DNA of 32,689 nucleotides from Rhizonema sp. PD37. Its GTDB lineage: Bacteria > Cyanobacteriota > Cyanobacteriia > Cyanobacteriales > Nostocaceae. Below the pieces are notes generated by a model, which was not told the origin of the DNA, made no database searches, and saw only the letters and a program-made list of their open reading frames with translations. Position 1 is the first letter of the stretch. Each line of letters begins with the position of its first letter. Positions 22,879 to 30,909 of the stretch are shown here, piece by piece. Made by a program: the position numbers and the translations under genes. Location of the stretch: the NCBI GenBank assembly GCA_029379215.1, contig JAQYWO010000065.1, positions 1-32,689 of the forward strand, written 5' to 3'.

Positions 22879-24447
22879 ATGCCGAAGAAACGAACGCCAT
22901 CTTTCATTACGGAAATTCCTTTAAAAGTGAATAGCACTCAAGAATCTGAGTTGTTGTCAAAGTTTGAAGCCTCACGGCAGTTGTATAATGCATGTCTTGG
23001 TGAGGTAATGTACAGGATGCAGTTGGTACGGAATTCTGAGGCATTTAAAATAGCTAAAAAGATACCTAGAGCAAACTTGAAACAACGAGGTGATGCTTTC
23101 ATTGCTGCACGTCAAGCTTACAGGTATTCTGATTTTGAGATCCAAGCATACGCAACTGTTACGGCAAATTCATCAAAGTGGATTGCCGATAAAATTGACT
23201 CAAATACTCAACAGACAATTGCCACTAGAGCATTCAAAGCATCGGAACGAGTCATGTTTGGACGTGCTAAAAAAGTTCGTTTCAAAATACATAGTCGCTT
23301 CCGATCAGTTGAAGGGAAAACCAATAAACAGGGGCTACGCTGGAAAGATAAACAATTATTTTGGGGTAGCCTCAAGTTACGCCCCATCATTGATGAGTCT
23401 AACGATGTCATCATGCATGGACTACATTCTCCTATTAAGTACGTTCGTTTATTGTGGAGGGAGTTAAACGGTAAACGTCGTTGGTATGCTCAACTCATTA
23501 ATGAAGGACAACCATATCAAAAAGAAAAGAACTACATTTATGATGGCTTGATCGGACTTGATCTGAATATTTCTAATATTGCCTTTGTGGGAAACAAAAA
23601 AGCTGGCTTGTTACCATTTGCGGAAAAAGTTCCCACTTATGAAAAAGAAATTACTGCACTACAAAGAAAGATACAGAGATCCCAACGAATAAACAATCCT
23701 AGTAACTACGAACCTGATTTTGAAATAAAAAAAGGTCATCGCACAATTCGTAAGAAAGGGAAAATCAAAAAAGATAAGCGTCAGTGGAAGAAGTCCAGCA
23801 ATTACAAAAAGGCTGTTAAAAAGAAACAAGAATTACAACGTAAAAAAGCTGCATATGCTAAAACAAAAAACCGCGAGATAATCAATGAAATCTTACGGCA
23901 TGGTAAGCATATTAAAACTGAAAAGGTCAGTGTAAAATCTTGGCAGAAGCGTTACGGTAAGGCTATTTCTGCCAATTCACCAGGATTTATACAATCAGAA
24001 CTTTTTCACAAAGCTGAGAAGGCTGGTGGAATTGTTCATAAGTTTTCTCCTCAAAAAACAGCACTATCTCAAACTCATTTAGATGGGAGTCGTACCAAGA
24101 AAACACTATCCCAAAGAGTTCATCATGATGCCACAGGAATCACAATGCATCGTGACTTATTCAGTGCCTATTTGAGTAGATTCGTTAATCAAAACGATGA
24201 ATTGTCATTGCAGAGTGCAGCTAGTCTGTATTCGGGGTCGGAGTCGATCCTATCTGACGCATGGCAGGAGTTTTTAAACCGCGAACGAGTAAGCTCGCCT
24301 GAAAGTGGGTTGATTGCCCCAGAGCGGTTGTCAGATCAGCTGAAAAACGTTGACCAGATAGCTGTTTCTTTCTTGCGGAACGCTGCGCGAACGGATTCCG
24401 GGCAACAAGTCAACGCCAACTTTCAGCCTCAATCCGCGCATTTATAA
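22879..24447 (+). CDS. tnpB: TnpB-type RuvC nuclease of an IS1341-like element
   Basis: A 522-aa TnpB/OrfB-family protein. TnpB is an RNA-guided nuclease encoded by IS200/IS605-type transposons. Its guide RNA overlaps the 3' end of the gene and the element's right end. The RuvC catalytic residues can be seen: D228 in 'GLIGLDLN', E348 in 'IKTEKVSV' and D426 in 'MHRDLFSAYL'. A basic coiled region lies between (about 285-330). Unusually, the zinc-ribbon cysteines between RuvC II and III are absent: the equivalent stretch reads 'TALSQTHLDGSRTKKTLSQ', and the whole protein has a single Cys (C39). A tail of about 85 residues follows RuvC III, and its last codons lie in the right-end hairpin. No tnpA is present. 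Transposition would need a TnpA supplied elsewhere. Confidence 0.9.
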   Translation: MPKKRTPSFITEIPLKVNSTQESELLSKFEASRQLYNACLGEVMYRMQLVRNSEAFKIAKKIPRANLKQRGDAFIAARQAYRYSDFEIQAYATVTANSSKWIADKIDSNTQQTIATRAFKASERVMFGRAKKVRFKIHSRFRSVEGKTNKQGLRWKDKQLFWGSLKLRPIIDESNDVIMHGLHSPIKYVRLLWRELNGKRRWYAQLINEGQPYQKEKNYIYDGLIGLDLNISNIAFVGNKKAGLLPFAEKVPTYEKEITALQRKIQRSQRINNPSNYEPDFEIKKGHRTIRKKGKIKKDKRQWKKSSNYKKAVKKKQELQRKKAAYAKTKNREIINEILRHGKHIKTEKVSVKSWQKRYGKAISANSPGFIQSELFHKAEKAGGIVHKFSPQKTALSQTHLDGSRTKKTLSQRVHHDATGITMHRDLFSAYLSRFVNQNDELSLQSAASLYSGSESILSDAWQEFLNRERVSSPESGLIAPERLSDQLKNVDQIAVSFLRNAARTDSGQQVNANFQPQSAHL

Positions 24448-24465
24448 TGCGCGGTGTTGGCTCAA
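24434..24465 (+). mobile_element. Right end of the tnpB element
   Basis: A perfect hairpin CCGCGCATT-TAT-AATGCGCGG (24434-24454) followed by TTGGCTCAA (24457-24465) is the probable right end. The tnpB stop codon (24445-24447) sits in the hairpin, and the rsmB stop codon (24462-24464, minus strand) sits in TTGGCTCAA. In known TnpB elements this segment is the 3' scaffold of the guide RNA, and bases just beyond the end act as the guide. Here those would be the 3' end of rsmB. Confidence 0.6.
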
Positions 24466-25916
24466 TGATTGCTTTTCCTTAAGCGCACCATGAAAAAGCC
24501 ATCCATGTCCAATCGATGAGGCCAAACTTTAATCCAACCTTGTGAAGTGGAGTACGCACTTAGCCATGAATCAAAGCGCGGAGGCTCAATTTCCCAATCC
24601 AGATTTTCCGCTAAAAATGACTCGATGACACCTTCGTTTTCTGCTGGATGCAATGTACAAGTGGCATAAACTAAAACACCACCTGGCTTGACAAAAGAAG
24701 AAATATATGCCAGTAATTCTTTTTGAAGAACCGACAGTTCTTGTACAGTTTCTCTTGACTGTCGCCAACGAGCATCAGCATGGCGATGTAGAGTTCCTAA
24801 ACCAGAACACGGTGCATCTAATAATACACGGTCAGCTAAGTTTTTAAACTGGGGTAAGTTGCGGCTATCACCAGTACAAATTTGAATGGATTTTAATTTC
24901 AGCCGTTGAATATTTTCTTGAAGTTTTTTTAACCGAGATGCAGTGCGATCGCAAGCCCAGATTTTGCCTTCATCCCCCATTAATTCCGCAATGTGGGTTG
25001 TTTTACCTCCAGGTGCAGCACAGGCATCAATAATCATTTCACCTTTTTGGGGATCAAGCAAATGACTTACCAGTTGGGCACTACTATCTTGTATAGTCCA
25101 CCAACCTTCATGGAAACCGGGTAATTTTTGAATTGAACCTACGTTATCACTCAAGCGTAAAGCGTGTGAGAGATGAGGAATTCGCTTAACTAAAACACCA
25201 GCAGATTGCAACGCTACTTCAACGAACGCCAAGGAAGTGCGAATTGTATTTACCCGGATGTCAATCGTCGGCGTTTTGTTCATCCACTGACAAAGTTGTT
25301 CTGTTTCTGCAAAACCGAGTTGTTCTACCCACACTTGAATAATCCAGTCTGGAAAGCTATGCAAAATACCCAAGCGTTCCACTGGGTTGTCTGGGAATTT
25401 TAAGGGGAATACAAATTCTTCCTTGTCGTCTTTGCCTTGCTTATCCTGTGCAATTCTGATATATTGCCGCAATAAACCATTCACAAATCCTGTGAGTCCG
25501 GAAAAGCCGTTGTCTTTAGCAAGTTGGACGGTAGTATTGACAGCAGCGCTGGCAGGAATTCGTTCTTGATAACGTAGTTGATATAAGCCTAAATGTATGA
25601 TAGTGCGGAGATCTTTTGGTTGTTGGTGCGATTTCTTTTTGCCCAGTTGATCAATCAGAATATCGAGGGTGCGTTGCCTTCTGACACTGCCATAAACTAA
25701 TTCTGTCACCAAGCGGCGATCGCGATCATCAAAAGTATTTCCCATGGATAGTGTCTCTGGAGAAGATTCGCGAGCGAGTTTATCAACTTTTTGCAACACC
25801 CGATCCAAGGCTACATCAACATAAGCCCCCTTATGAACATCTCGTAGGGCAATAAACGCGAGTTGACGGGGATTTGATGGAACCATAGATTTTTGTGTAG
25901 GTTGATATTCCCACAT
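24462..25916 (-). CDS. rsmB: 16S rRNA (cytosine-967-C5)-methyltransferase
   Basis: A 484-aa RsmB. The N-terminal 170 residues are a NusB-like RNA-binding domain ('RQLAFIALRDVHKGAYVDVALDR', 'RRLVTELVYGSVRRQRTLD'; the first given in part). The C-terminal Rossmann domain binds S-adenosylmethionine ('IIDACAAPGGKTTHIAELM'). It carries the two catalytic cysteines in 'LLDAPCSGLGTLHRHADARW' and 'YATCTLHPAEN'. It methylates C967 of 16S rRNA. A start at the second Met (25883, before 'VPSNPRQLAF') fits homologues as well as 25916. A linker at about 44-60 ('KLARESSPETLSMGNTFDD') is longer than usual. The last residues and stop overlap the right end of the neighbouring tnpB element. Confidence 0.95.
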   Translation of the reverse strand: MWEYQPTQKSMVPSNPRQLAFIALRDVHKGAYVDVALDRVLQKVDKLARESSPETLSMGNTFDDRDRRLVTELVYGSVRRQRTLDILIDQLGKKKSHQQPKDLRTIIHLGLYQLRYQERIPASAAVNTTVQLAKDNGFSGLTGFVNGLLRQYIRIAQDKQGKDDKEEFVFPLKFPDNPVERLGILHSFPDWIIQVWVEQLGFAETEQLCQWMNKTPTIDIRVNTIRTSLAFVEVALQSAGVLVKRIPHLSHALRLSDNVGSIQKLPGFHEGWWTIQDSSAQLVSHLLDPQKGEMIIDACAAPGGKTTHIAELMGDEGKIWACDRTASRLKKLQENIQRLKLKSIQICTGDSRNLPQFKNLADRVLLDAPCSGLGTLHRHADARWRQSRETVQELSVLQKELLAYISSFVKPGGVLVYATCTLHPAENEGVIESFLAENLDWEIEPPRFDSWLSAYSTSQGWIKVWPHRLDMDGFFMVRLRKSNH

Positions 25917-26132
25917 TGAGTGCGAATGTTATCACTATCTTAGATCCCCGACTTCGTAGAAGTTGCCCTTGGAACTCGTTTTTCTTAGAAATGAGGTTAA
26001 CCAAACATGACGGAACAAGGTAAAAGTTAAAAGTTAAAAGGCAAAAGAAAGAAAAAGAAAAAAGGTGTCCACTTCAAATCCCCTAATTTTAATTATAGAG
26101 ATTCTCTTTTTACTTTTTGCTTTTTAAATTTC

Positions 26133-27494
26133 TTAAAAAGAAATAAGCGGTAAGTGTGAAGGGTTTTGCAACAGTTCTTTTGCCAATAAGAAACCAGCAA
26201 TTGTCCAAGTTTGATATGTCCTTGCTTGCTTTCCTATTAGTCGCCCTTTCTTACCATCGTAATACTCCGGCCATTTATCCTCACATAAACGCGCTTGTGC
26301 AATTTCAATCGCTTTTTTGCCAAGATCTATTTTCTTAGTTTTCACAGATGCTGCTACTAACATCCACATTAAGACGGGCCAGCTTCCACCATTATGATAT
26401 GACCAGGGTATATTTTTAGGGTCACATCCAGTGACAATTCTGTACTCTTCGTTTTCCAAAGCCGGAAAACTTATCTTCATTGGCATATCTCCTACCAAGT
26501 CTTCCCATCGTTCCTCAATGAGAGTCATAATCGCTTGCGACTGTTCCACAGAAGCGAGATCGGAAATAACAGCCATTAAATTTCCTAATGAAAAGAAGCG
26601 ACTATCTAACTGCGATGGTCCAAGATTACCACCTAAATAACCACCTTTAATTGGCAGCCATTTGTCTAATTCATCGTAGGGAAGAGAATTTGCATATATA
26701 TTGAAGATGTTGACAGCATCCTTGCCATACTCTTCTCCTTTAAAGCGATAAATAGTATTTAAGCGCTGAATATCTATCCAATAATGCTGGCGGATATGAG
26801 TAGATAAAAGAGGCAAGCGATGATCAATTGCTTCCACAATATCTTCATTGCCTCTACAAATGAGCAGTTCTCGTGCGGCACGTAATGCGGCATAAAATAG
26901 AACTTGAATTTCTAAAGGATACCCAGAAATACCCAGACGACGATCAATCATACAAGCACCATCTGGAACCAACAGCGTAGGATACATATCAAACCGAGTC
27001 GCCAGACAAAGTTCCATAATTAGCCTGATACCTTCTTGGAATTCAGGTTGATAGGCTAAAGAAAAATCTTTTTTGGCAACGACATAAGCACGCAACAAAA
27101 GCATCCACCACAAACAGGAGTCCACAGGTGTCACTCTGGCGATCGCGTGTTCACCAAAATCTGCTTCTAAATATTCCTGCCCTTGATCTAATACCACTTT
27201 AAAACTAGCTGGTATCAAACCTCTCCCAGGTTTACAAGTATCCAATTGACGTTCTTTCGGTTGTAACTTTAAGGTGACTGCTAGGAAATTGCGGACAATA
27301 TCCGTTTTATCTTTAATCAGGAAAAGAAGAGCCGAAGAGACAAAATCTCTAACAAAGCACTGATCGTAGTTGAGTGCTTCTACCGAAACATCATAGGCAG
27401 CTAACGTCCCAACTGGATTCTTTTTGTAGTAGAGAATTGACTTTTCTAATGCTTCCCATGCCTGTTTTTCTGTATCTTTTTTATTTAATTGCAT
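26133..27494 (-). CDS. GH100 alkaline/neutral invertase
   Basis: A 453-aa protein of glycoside hydrolase family 100, which hydrolyses sucrose to glucose and fructose in the cytosol near neutral pH. Conserved stretches are 'NYDQCFVRDFVSSALLFL', 'DFGEHAIARVTPVDSCLWWM', 'GACMIDRRLGISGYPLEIQVL' and 'IPWSYHNGGSWPVLMWML'. They carry the Asp and Glu residues of the alpha/alpha-barrel active site. There is no signal peptide, as expected. Length is normal for cyanobacterial Inv proteins, the relatives of plant neutral invertases. It stands alone. A polypyrimidine-rich stretch follows it on its own strand (about 26035-26130). Confidence 0.94.
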   Translation of the reverse strand: MQLNKKDTEKQAWEALEKSILYYKKNPVGTLAAYDVSVEALNYDQCFVRDFVSSALLFLIKDKTDIVRNFLAVTLKLQPKERQLDTCKPGRGLIPASFKVVLDQGQEYLEADFGEHAIARVTPVDSCLWWMLLLRAYVVAKKDFSLAYQPEFQEGIRLIMELCLATRFDMYPTLLVPDGACMIDRRLGISGYPLEIQVLFYAALRAARELLICRGNEDIVEAIDHRLPLLSTHIRQHYWIDIQRLNTIYRFKGEEYGKDAVNIFNIYANSLPYDELDKWLPIKGGYLGGNLGPSQLDSRFFSLGNLMAVISDLASVEQSQAIMTLIEERWEDLVGDMPMKISFPALENEEYRIVTGCDPKNIPWSYHNGGSWPVLMWMLVAASVKTKKIDLGKKAIEIAQARLCEDKWPEYYDGKKGRLIGKQARTYQTWTIAGFLLAKELLQNPSHLPLISF

Positions 27495-28336
27495 AGCAAC
27501 AGTAACTCCATAGAAATTGTATTTTTCTGAGTGATTGAGATACGCCTTCGTTAGATGAATATTGCCTCTGCTATTTTCAGCTTAATAACCCTGATTTCTT
27601 AAATAGTTAATAGATCCCTCCCTTATCTTCTCACTCTTTCTAAACGCTGCTTTGTAGCTTGCGGGAGAGAGGGGAGGTACGACGTTCGTAGCGTCGGTAC
27701 GAGCGTCAGAGCTTTCCGTAGGGATAAGTCAGGTTTATTTCCGCTACCGTGTACTAGTGATTCCAAATAGTAGGTTTATTTCCGAAACTTATGTAGTAAG
27801 TATAAATATTTTTTATTTTCCATATTTAAAAAACAGAAGTTAACCTCAACACTGCGTAGGTTTTCCTTAGACGAGATCCTTAACAAGAGCAATAACTTGA
27901 TAGGCTTTATTGTTGACTCCCATTTTCTTCAGAAATGAATACCTAAATTTAATTATCCCTAACAGGAGTGTAAAATCACCTATCTTCTTGAGCTTCAAAC
28001 TTGGCTTTCTTCTCTGCGAGACGCTGCGCGAAGGCACGGAGGCTTTTGTAATTCAAAAAGAAAACAGGTAATCTTACACTTCTTTTAAGATTAGTCACGA
28101 ATCCTCTACAGATTGCAGTGCGTATGTGTTCATTCTTACACGTTTATCTGGTAAACTAAATTTATATACATTTGAAGTAAAGAGTCGAAAATTTGGAAAG
28201 AAAGATAACCTCTTCTTAATCAACATATTGACGATGTTTATTATTTCAGATGTAGTATGTCAAAGAATTCAAAATAAATAACCTTATAAAGGTTTATGAA
28301 GCAAATATATTATTTCTTGAGAAAAAAGAAGGATCT
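27495..28336. other. Long intergenic region with dispersed repeats
   Basis: No gene is supported in these 840 nt. GGTTTATTTCCG occurs at 27732-27743 and 27773-27784, and its reverse complement at 17146-17157. A GC-rich block near 27660-27715 contains near-palindromic 'GTACGACG...CGTCGGTAC' and alternating CG-rich motifs. 'GCGAGACGCTGCGCGAAGGCACGGAGG' sits near 28015 (given in part) and resembles common cyanobacterial repeat sequence. The last 250 nt are AT-rich and probably hold the promoter of the next gene, whose ribosome binding site is AAGAAGGA. Confidence 0.5.
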
Positions 28337-29422
28337 ATGTTAAAAACTTCTCAAGTCGTTAAAACTTCATCAGTTCAACGCTTGCTCAACCTTTGGAGAT
28401 TGCGTTATACACTTGATTTATCTTCTGTCTCTTTAGAGAATGCGTCTTTTTATAATTCTTTGCAACAAGCAGCTTCACCAGAGGGTAGAGCTTTAACTGC
28501 TACTAAATTGAAAGATCATGTACTAGATATAAACTGCCAAATGGCGTGGATACAAACAAAAACTTTATACGCTTACATTCCAAATATTTTAGATTTGAAA
28601 GAGGCTAAGCGAATCACTCAATTTGCCTTTCGAGTTTATCGAAAATTACTGGAAATCTATCAGCAGCAGTCTTTAAATTTTGCTTCACTCACAGTAAAAC
28701 CAGAGGCGAATTCTCTTTCTATTTGGGGTATCCCAGCGATTGAGGAGTTAGCGTATGCGCTAGAACCTATATTAATGGTATTTCAAGAGCAACACTTATT
28801 ATCCAAAGACTGGCGTGCTCTTGGCTTTATGACGACACAGTTGCACTTTTGCAACAAACTTATTCTTAAAAAACTGACAATTGCTGAGGAGGTATTATTT
28901 ACTCCCTACTTAAAATTTGTTGAAGAGCAAGTCGCTATACCTTGGCAAAGAGTTTGTGTTGCTGCTGGCAAGCACGATGTGGATTCTCCAACTTTAATGC
29001 TGGTAGAGCAAATCTTCGCAGCTACTACGGATATTGCCCAAACAGCTTACAAACGACTTATTCAATTTTTTCCAAATTATCGTACACGTAGAGGGGTATT
29101 GACAGAAGACGCTGTAGCAAGCTCTTGCATTCGGGATTTAAGTATGTTCCAAGCCTACGTGTGGTTGTGTTTGTTAGAGGGAAGTATAACACCAGTAGAG
29201 CAAGAACTACTTCCTTTATGTGAGATGGTTGTCGAAGGTGTGGGAATCCAATGGGAAATGACAGAAAAATGGTGTCAATTATTGGCAGAGGAATTAGAAG
29301 GACGTGTAAATGTGACACAACTGGCATTGTTGCTGCCTTACACTCAAGGAATGCTACAGGTATTTATCAACGAGCGATCGCGTTTGGGTTTTCAACAACA
29401 AGCTATTGGAAACGTTGTCTGA
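28337..29422 (+). CDS. Conserved-looking helical protein of unknown function
   Basis: I do not recognise this 361-aa protein. Its composition is that of a soluble, almost entirely alpha-helical protein, with no signal peptide, transmembrane segment or catalytic motif visible. Aromatic and Gln-rich helices run through residues 70-240 ('FAFRVYRKLLEIYQQQSL', 'YALEPILMVFQEQHLL'), and the C-terminal third is acidic. The pattern resembles scaffold or sensor-type proteins. It has its own long upstream region, an AAGAAGGA ribosome binding site and a strong downstream terminator, so it looks like a real single-gene transcription unit. The neighbours give no functional hint. Confidence 0.8.
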   Translation: MLKTSQVVKTSSVQRLLNLWRLRYTLDLSSVSLENASFYNSLQQAASPEGRALTATKLKDHVLDINCQMAWIQTKTLYAYIPNILDLKEAKRITQFAFRVYRKLLEIYQQQSLNFASLTVKPEANSLSIWGIPAIEELAYALEPILMVFQEQHLLSKDWRALGFMTTQLHFCNKLILKKLTIAEEVLFTPYLKFVEEQVAIPWQRVCVAAGKHDVDSPTLMLVEQIFAATTDIAQTAYKRLIQFFPNYRTRRGVLTEDAVASSCIRDLSMFQAYVWLCLLEGSITPVEQELLPLCEMVVEGVGIQWEMTEKWCQLLAEELEGRVNVTQLALLLPYTQGMLQVFINERSRLGFQQQAIGNVV

Positions 29423-29489
29423 TATCATGTCCGGTAAATTAACCTATATTCCGTCTGAACCCCTCCCCGCTTTGGAGTGTGCTTTGTCT

Positions 29490-29520
29490 CACCTTCCCGC
29501 TTGCGGGGAGGTGTTCTTTA
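29490..29520 (+). terminator. Intrinsic terminator of the 361-aa gene
   Basis: CACCTTCCCGC (29490-29500) pairs with GCGGGGAGGTG (29503-29513) with one G-T wobble and a very short loop. TTCTTTATT follows. It lies 68 nt after the stop codon. Confidence 0.7.
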
Positions 29521-29628
29521 TTATGGGTGATTTTAAGGACATCATCTAATTTGGTGTTTGTGCTGGTGCGAATACTTTTCGTACTTCCCCGTTATACAAC
29601 TCCTACACTCCGATTTCCTGAATTTACT

Positions 29629-29657
29629 GTTGAGGCGCGCTTTGGAAGCGTCTTTAC
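29629..29657. repeat. 29-nt repeat, left copy, inverted relative to 30877
   Basis: This stretch matches the reverse complement of 30877-30905 at 27 of 29 positions (core GCGCTTTGGAAGCGTCTTTAC). The two copies flank arsS and its terminator in opposite orientation. Confidence 0.7.
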
Positions 29658-29704
29658 ACCGTGTATAGCACTCAACTGAGAAGTAATCTAAATTTTACTG
29701 ACGA

Positions 29705-29741
29705 TAAAAAAAACCGTGGAAACTCAGTTGAGTCCACGGTT
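29705..29741 (-). terminator. Intrinsic terminator of the arsM-arsS operon
   Basis: On the minus strand, AACCGTGG-ACTCA and its complement form a long stem (29712-29741) with a 2-nt bulge, followed by a run of eight or nine T residues (29705-29713 on the plus strand as A). This is a textbook factor-independent terminator, placed 137 nt after the arsS stop. Confidence 0.8.
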
Positions 29742-29878
29742 ATCAGTGTAGTGTGAGGAGAGTTAATTTAGTTTCATCATAAATCCATCCCATGATGAAT
29801 ATGGTCTCGTAACAGTTTTTGTAACAGGATAACTTTAAAGGCATATAAGTGCTTAGTGTTACTCTCCCAATCTCCCCT

Positions 29879-30862
29879 TTAAACCAAAGCTCCACCACAA
29901 CTAGAACCACAACCTGCAGTACAACCGTAGCAATAAGCAGCAGTTTGTATCTCGTCTATCAAGTCTAAACGTGCTTGTAACAACTTGGCGACTGTTAGGT
30001 TTTCCCCGTTACGAGTTTTCGCTGGCAAATTCATCATCTGGTTGAAGTCGCAATCATACACTAGCCCTAGATAATCAATTGAAAGTTCATCACGACACAT
30101 TAATTGTTCAACAGTACCAGGATTGAAATGCGACTCTAAAAACTGTAGATACGGAGTATACAATTTTCTCCGTTCTAATTGCATTTTAGTTCTACCAACT
30201 GGTATGTTGGTGATCGTGAAGAGATTATTAAACACAATACCGAAATGTTGTAGCAAGAATGTTTTGTAATCTTGTTCTAGTTGGCTTTGCTGTGGTGTCA
30301 GGGAAAATTTTTCACTTGTGGGTAACTGTGGATTATATACCAAATCTATAATTAAATCTGCTTCTTTTCCATAACCAAGATGATTCAGCCATTGCAGCGC
30401 TTTAATTGAACTATCAAAGACACCAGTGCCGCGCATTTTATCAACATTGTCTGCCAGGTAACAAGGCAAAGAAGCAACAATCCGGACTTTGTTTTTGGCA
30501 AAATAATCTGGCAAATCACCAAACCCATCGACAAAATAAATAGTTAAATTAGATCTGACAATGACTTGTTTACCAGTTGCAATTGCTGCTTCTACCAATG
30601 GCTTAAATCCATAATTCATTTCTGGTGCGCCGCCAGTCAAATCAACAATCTGAATTTGCGGAAATTTGTAAATTAACTTAATCAACTGTTGGCAAATTTC
30701 AGGGGAAAGTTCCTCTGTACGTTTTGGCGAGGCTTCTACATGGCAATGAGAACAGGAAAGATTGCAACGCTTACCCAAGTTAACTTGCAAAACGTTGATT
30801 CCCTTTTTGGTTAAAGGTGAATTTAGCTTTTGCCGAAAAGGTGCGATCGCTGTCTGAATCAT
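29879..30862 (-). CDS. arsS: Arsenosugar biosynthesis radical SAM protein ArsS
   Basis: A 327-aa radical S-adenosylmethionine enzyme. The cluster motif CxxxCxxC is at C33, C37 and C40 ('KRCNLSCSHCHVEASP'), followed by the GGAPE-type SAM motif 'DLTGGAPEMNYGF'. The C-terminal third is DUF3641-like, with 'DYLGLVYDCDFNQMM' and a cysteine-rich end 'YCYGCTAGCGSSCGG' that should hold auxiliary clusters. ArsS is known to transfer the 5'-deoxyadenosyl group to dimethylated arsenic, making the arsenosugar skeleton. It lies 47 nt after arsM, which makes its substrate, so the pair forms an operon. The gap between them carries a 29-nt dispersed repeat. Confidence 0.93.
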   Translation of the reverse strand: MIQTAIAPFRQKLNSPLTKKGINVLQVNLGKRCNLSCSHCHVEASPKRTEELSPEICQQLIKLIYKFPQIQIVDLTGGAPEMNYGFKPLVEAAIATGKQVIVRSNLTIYFVDGFGDLPDYFAKNKVRIVASLPCYLADNVDKMRGTGVFDSSIKALQWLNHLGYGKEADLIIDLVYNPQLPTSEKFSLTPQQSQLEQDYKTFLLQHFGIVFNNLFTITNIPVGRTKMQLERRKLYTPYLQFLESHFNPGTVEQLMCRDELSIDYLGLVYDCDFNQMMNLPAKTRNGENLTVAKLLQARLDLIDEIQTAAYCYGCTAGCGSSCGGALV

Positions 30863-30876
30863 GCTTGTTTCCTAAA

Positions 30877-30905
30877 GTAAAGACGCTTCCAAAGCGCGTC
30901 TCTAC
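30877..30905. repeat. 29-nt repeat, right copy, between arsM and arsS
   Basis: Reverse complement of 29629-29657 with two mismatches. It fills most of the 47-nt gap between arsM and arsS, immediately upstream of the arsS start, and its GACGC...GCGTC ends allow a hairpin in the mRNA. Confidence 0.7.
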
Positions 30906-30909
30906 AATG

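Noticed and set aside
29479..29679. 66-aa open frame after the 361-aa gene
   Set aside because: It runs through the terminator hairpin and the 29-nt repeat, with no start signal.
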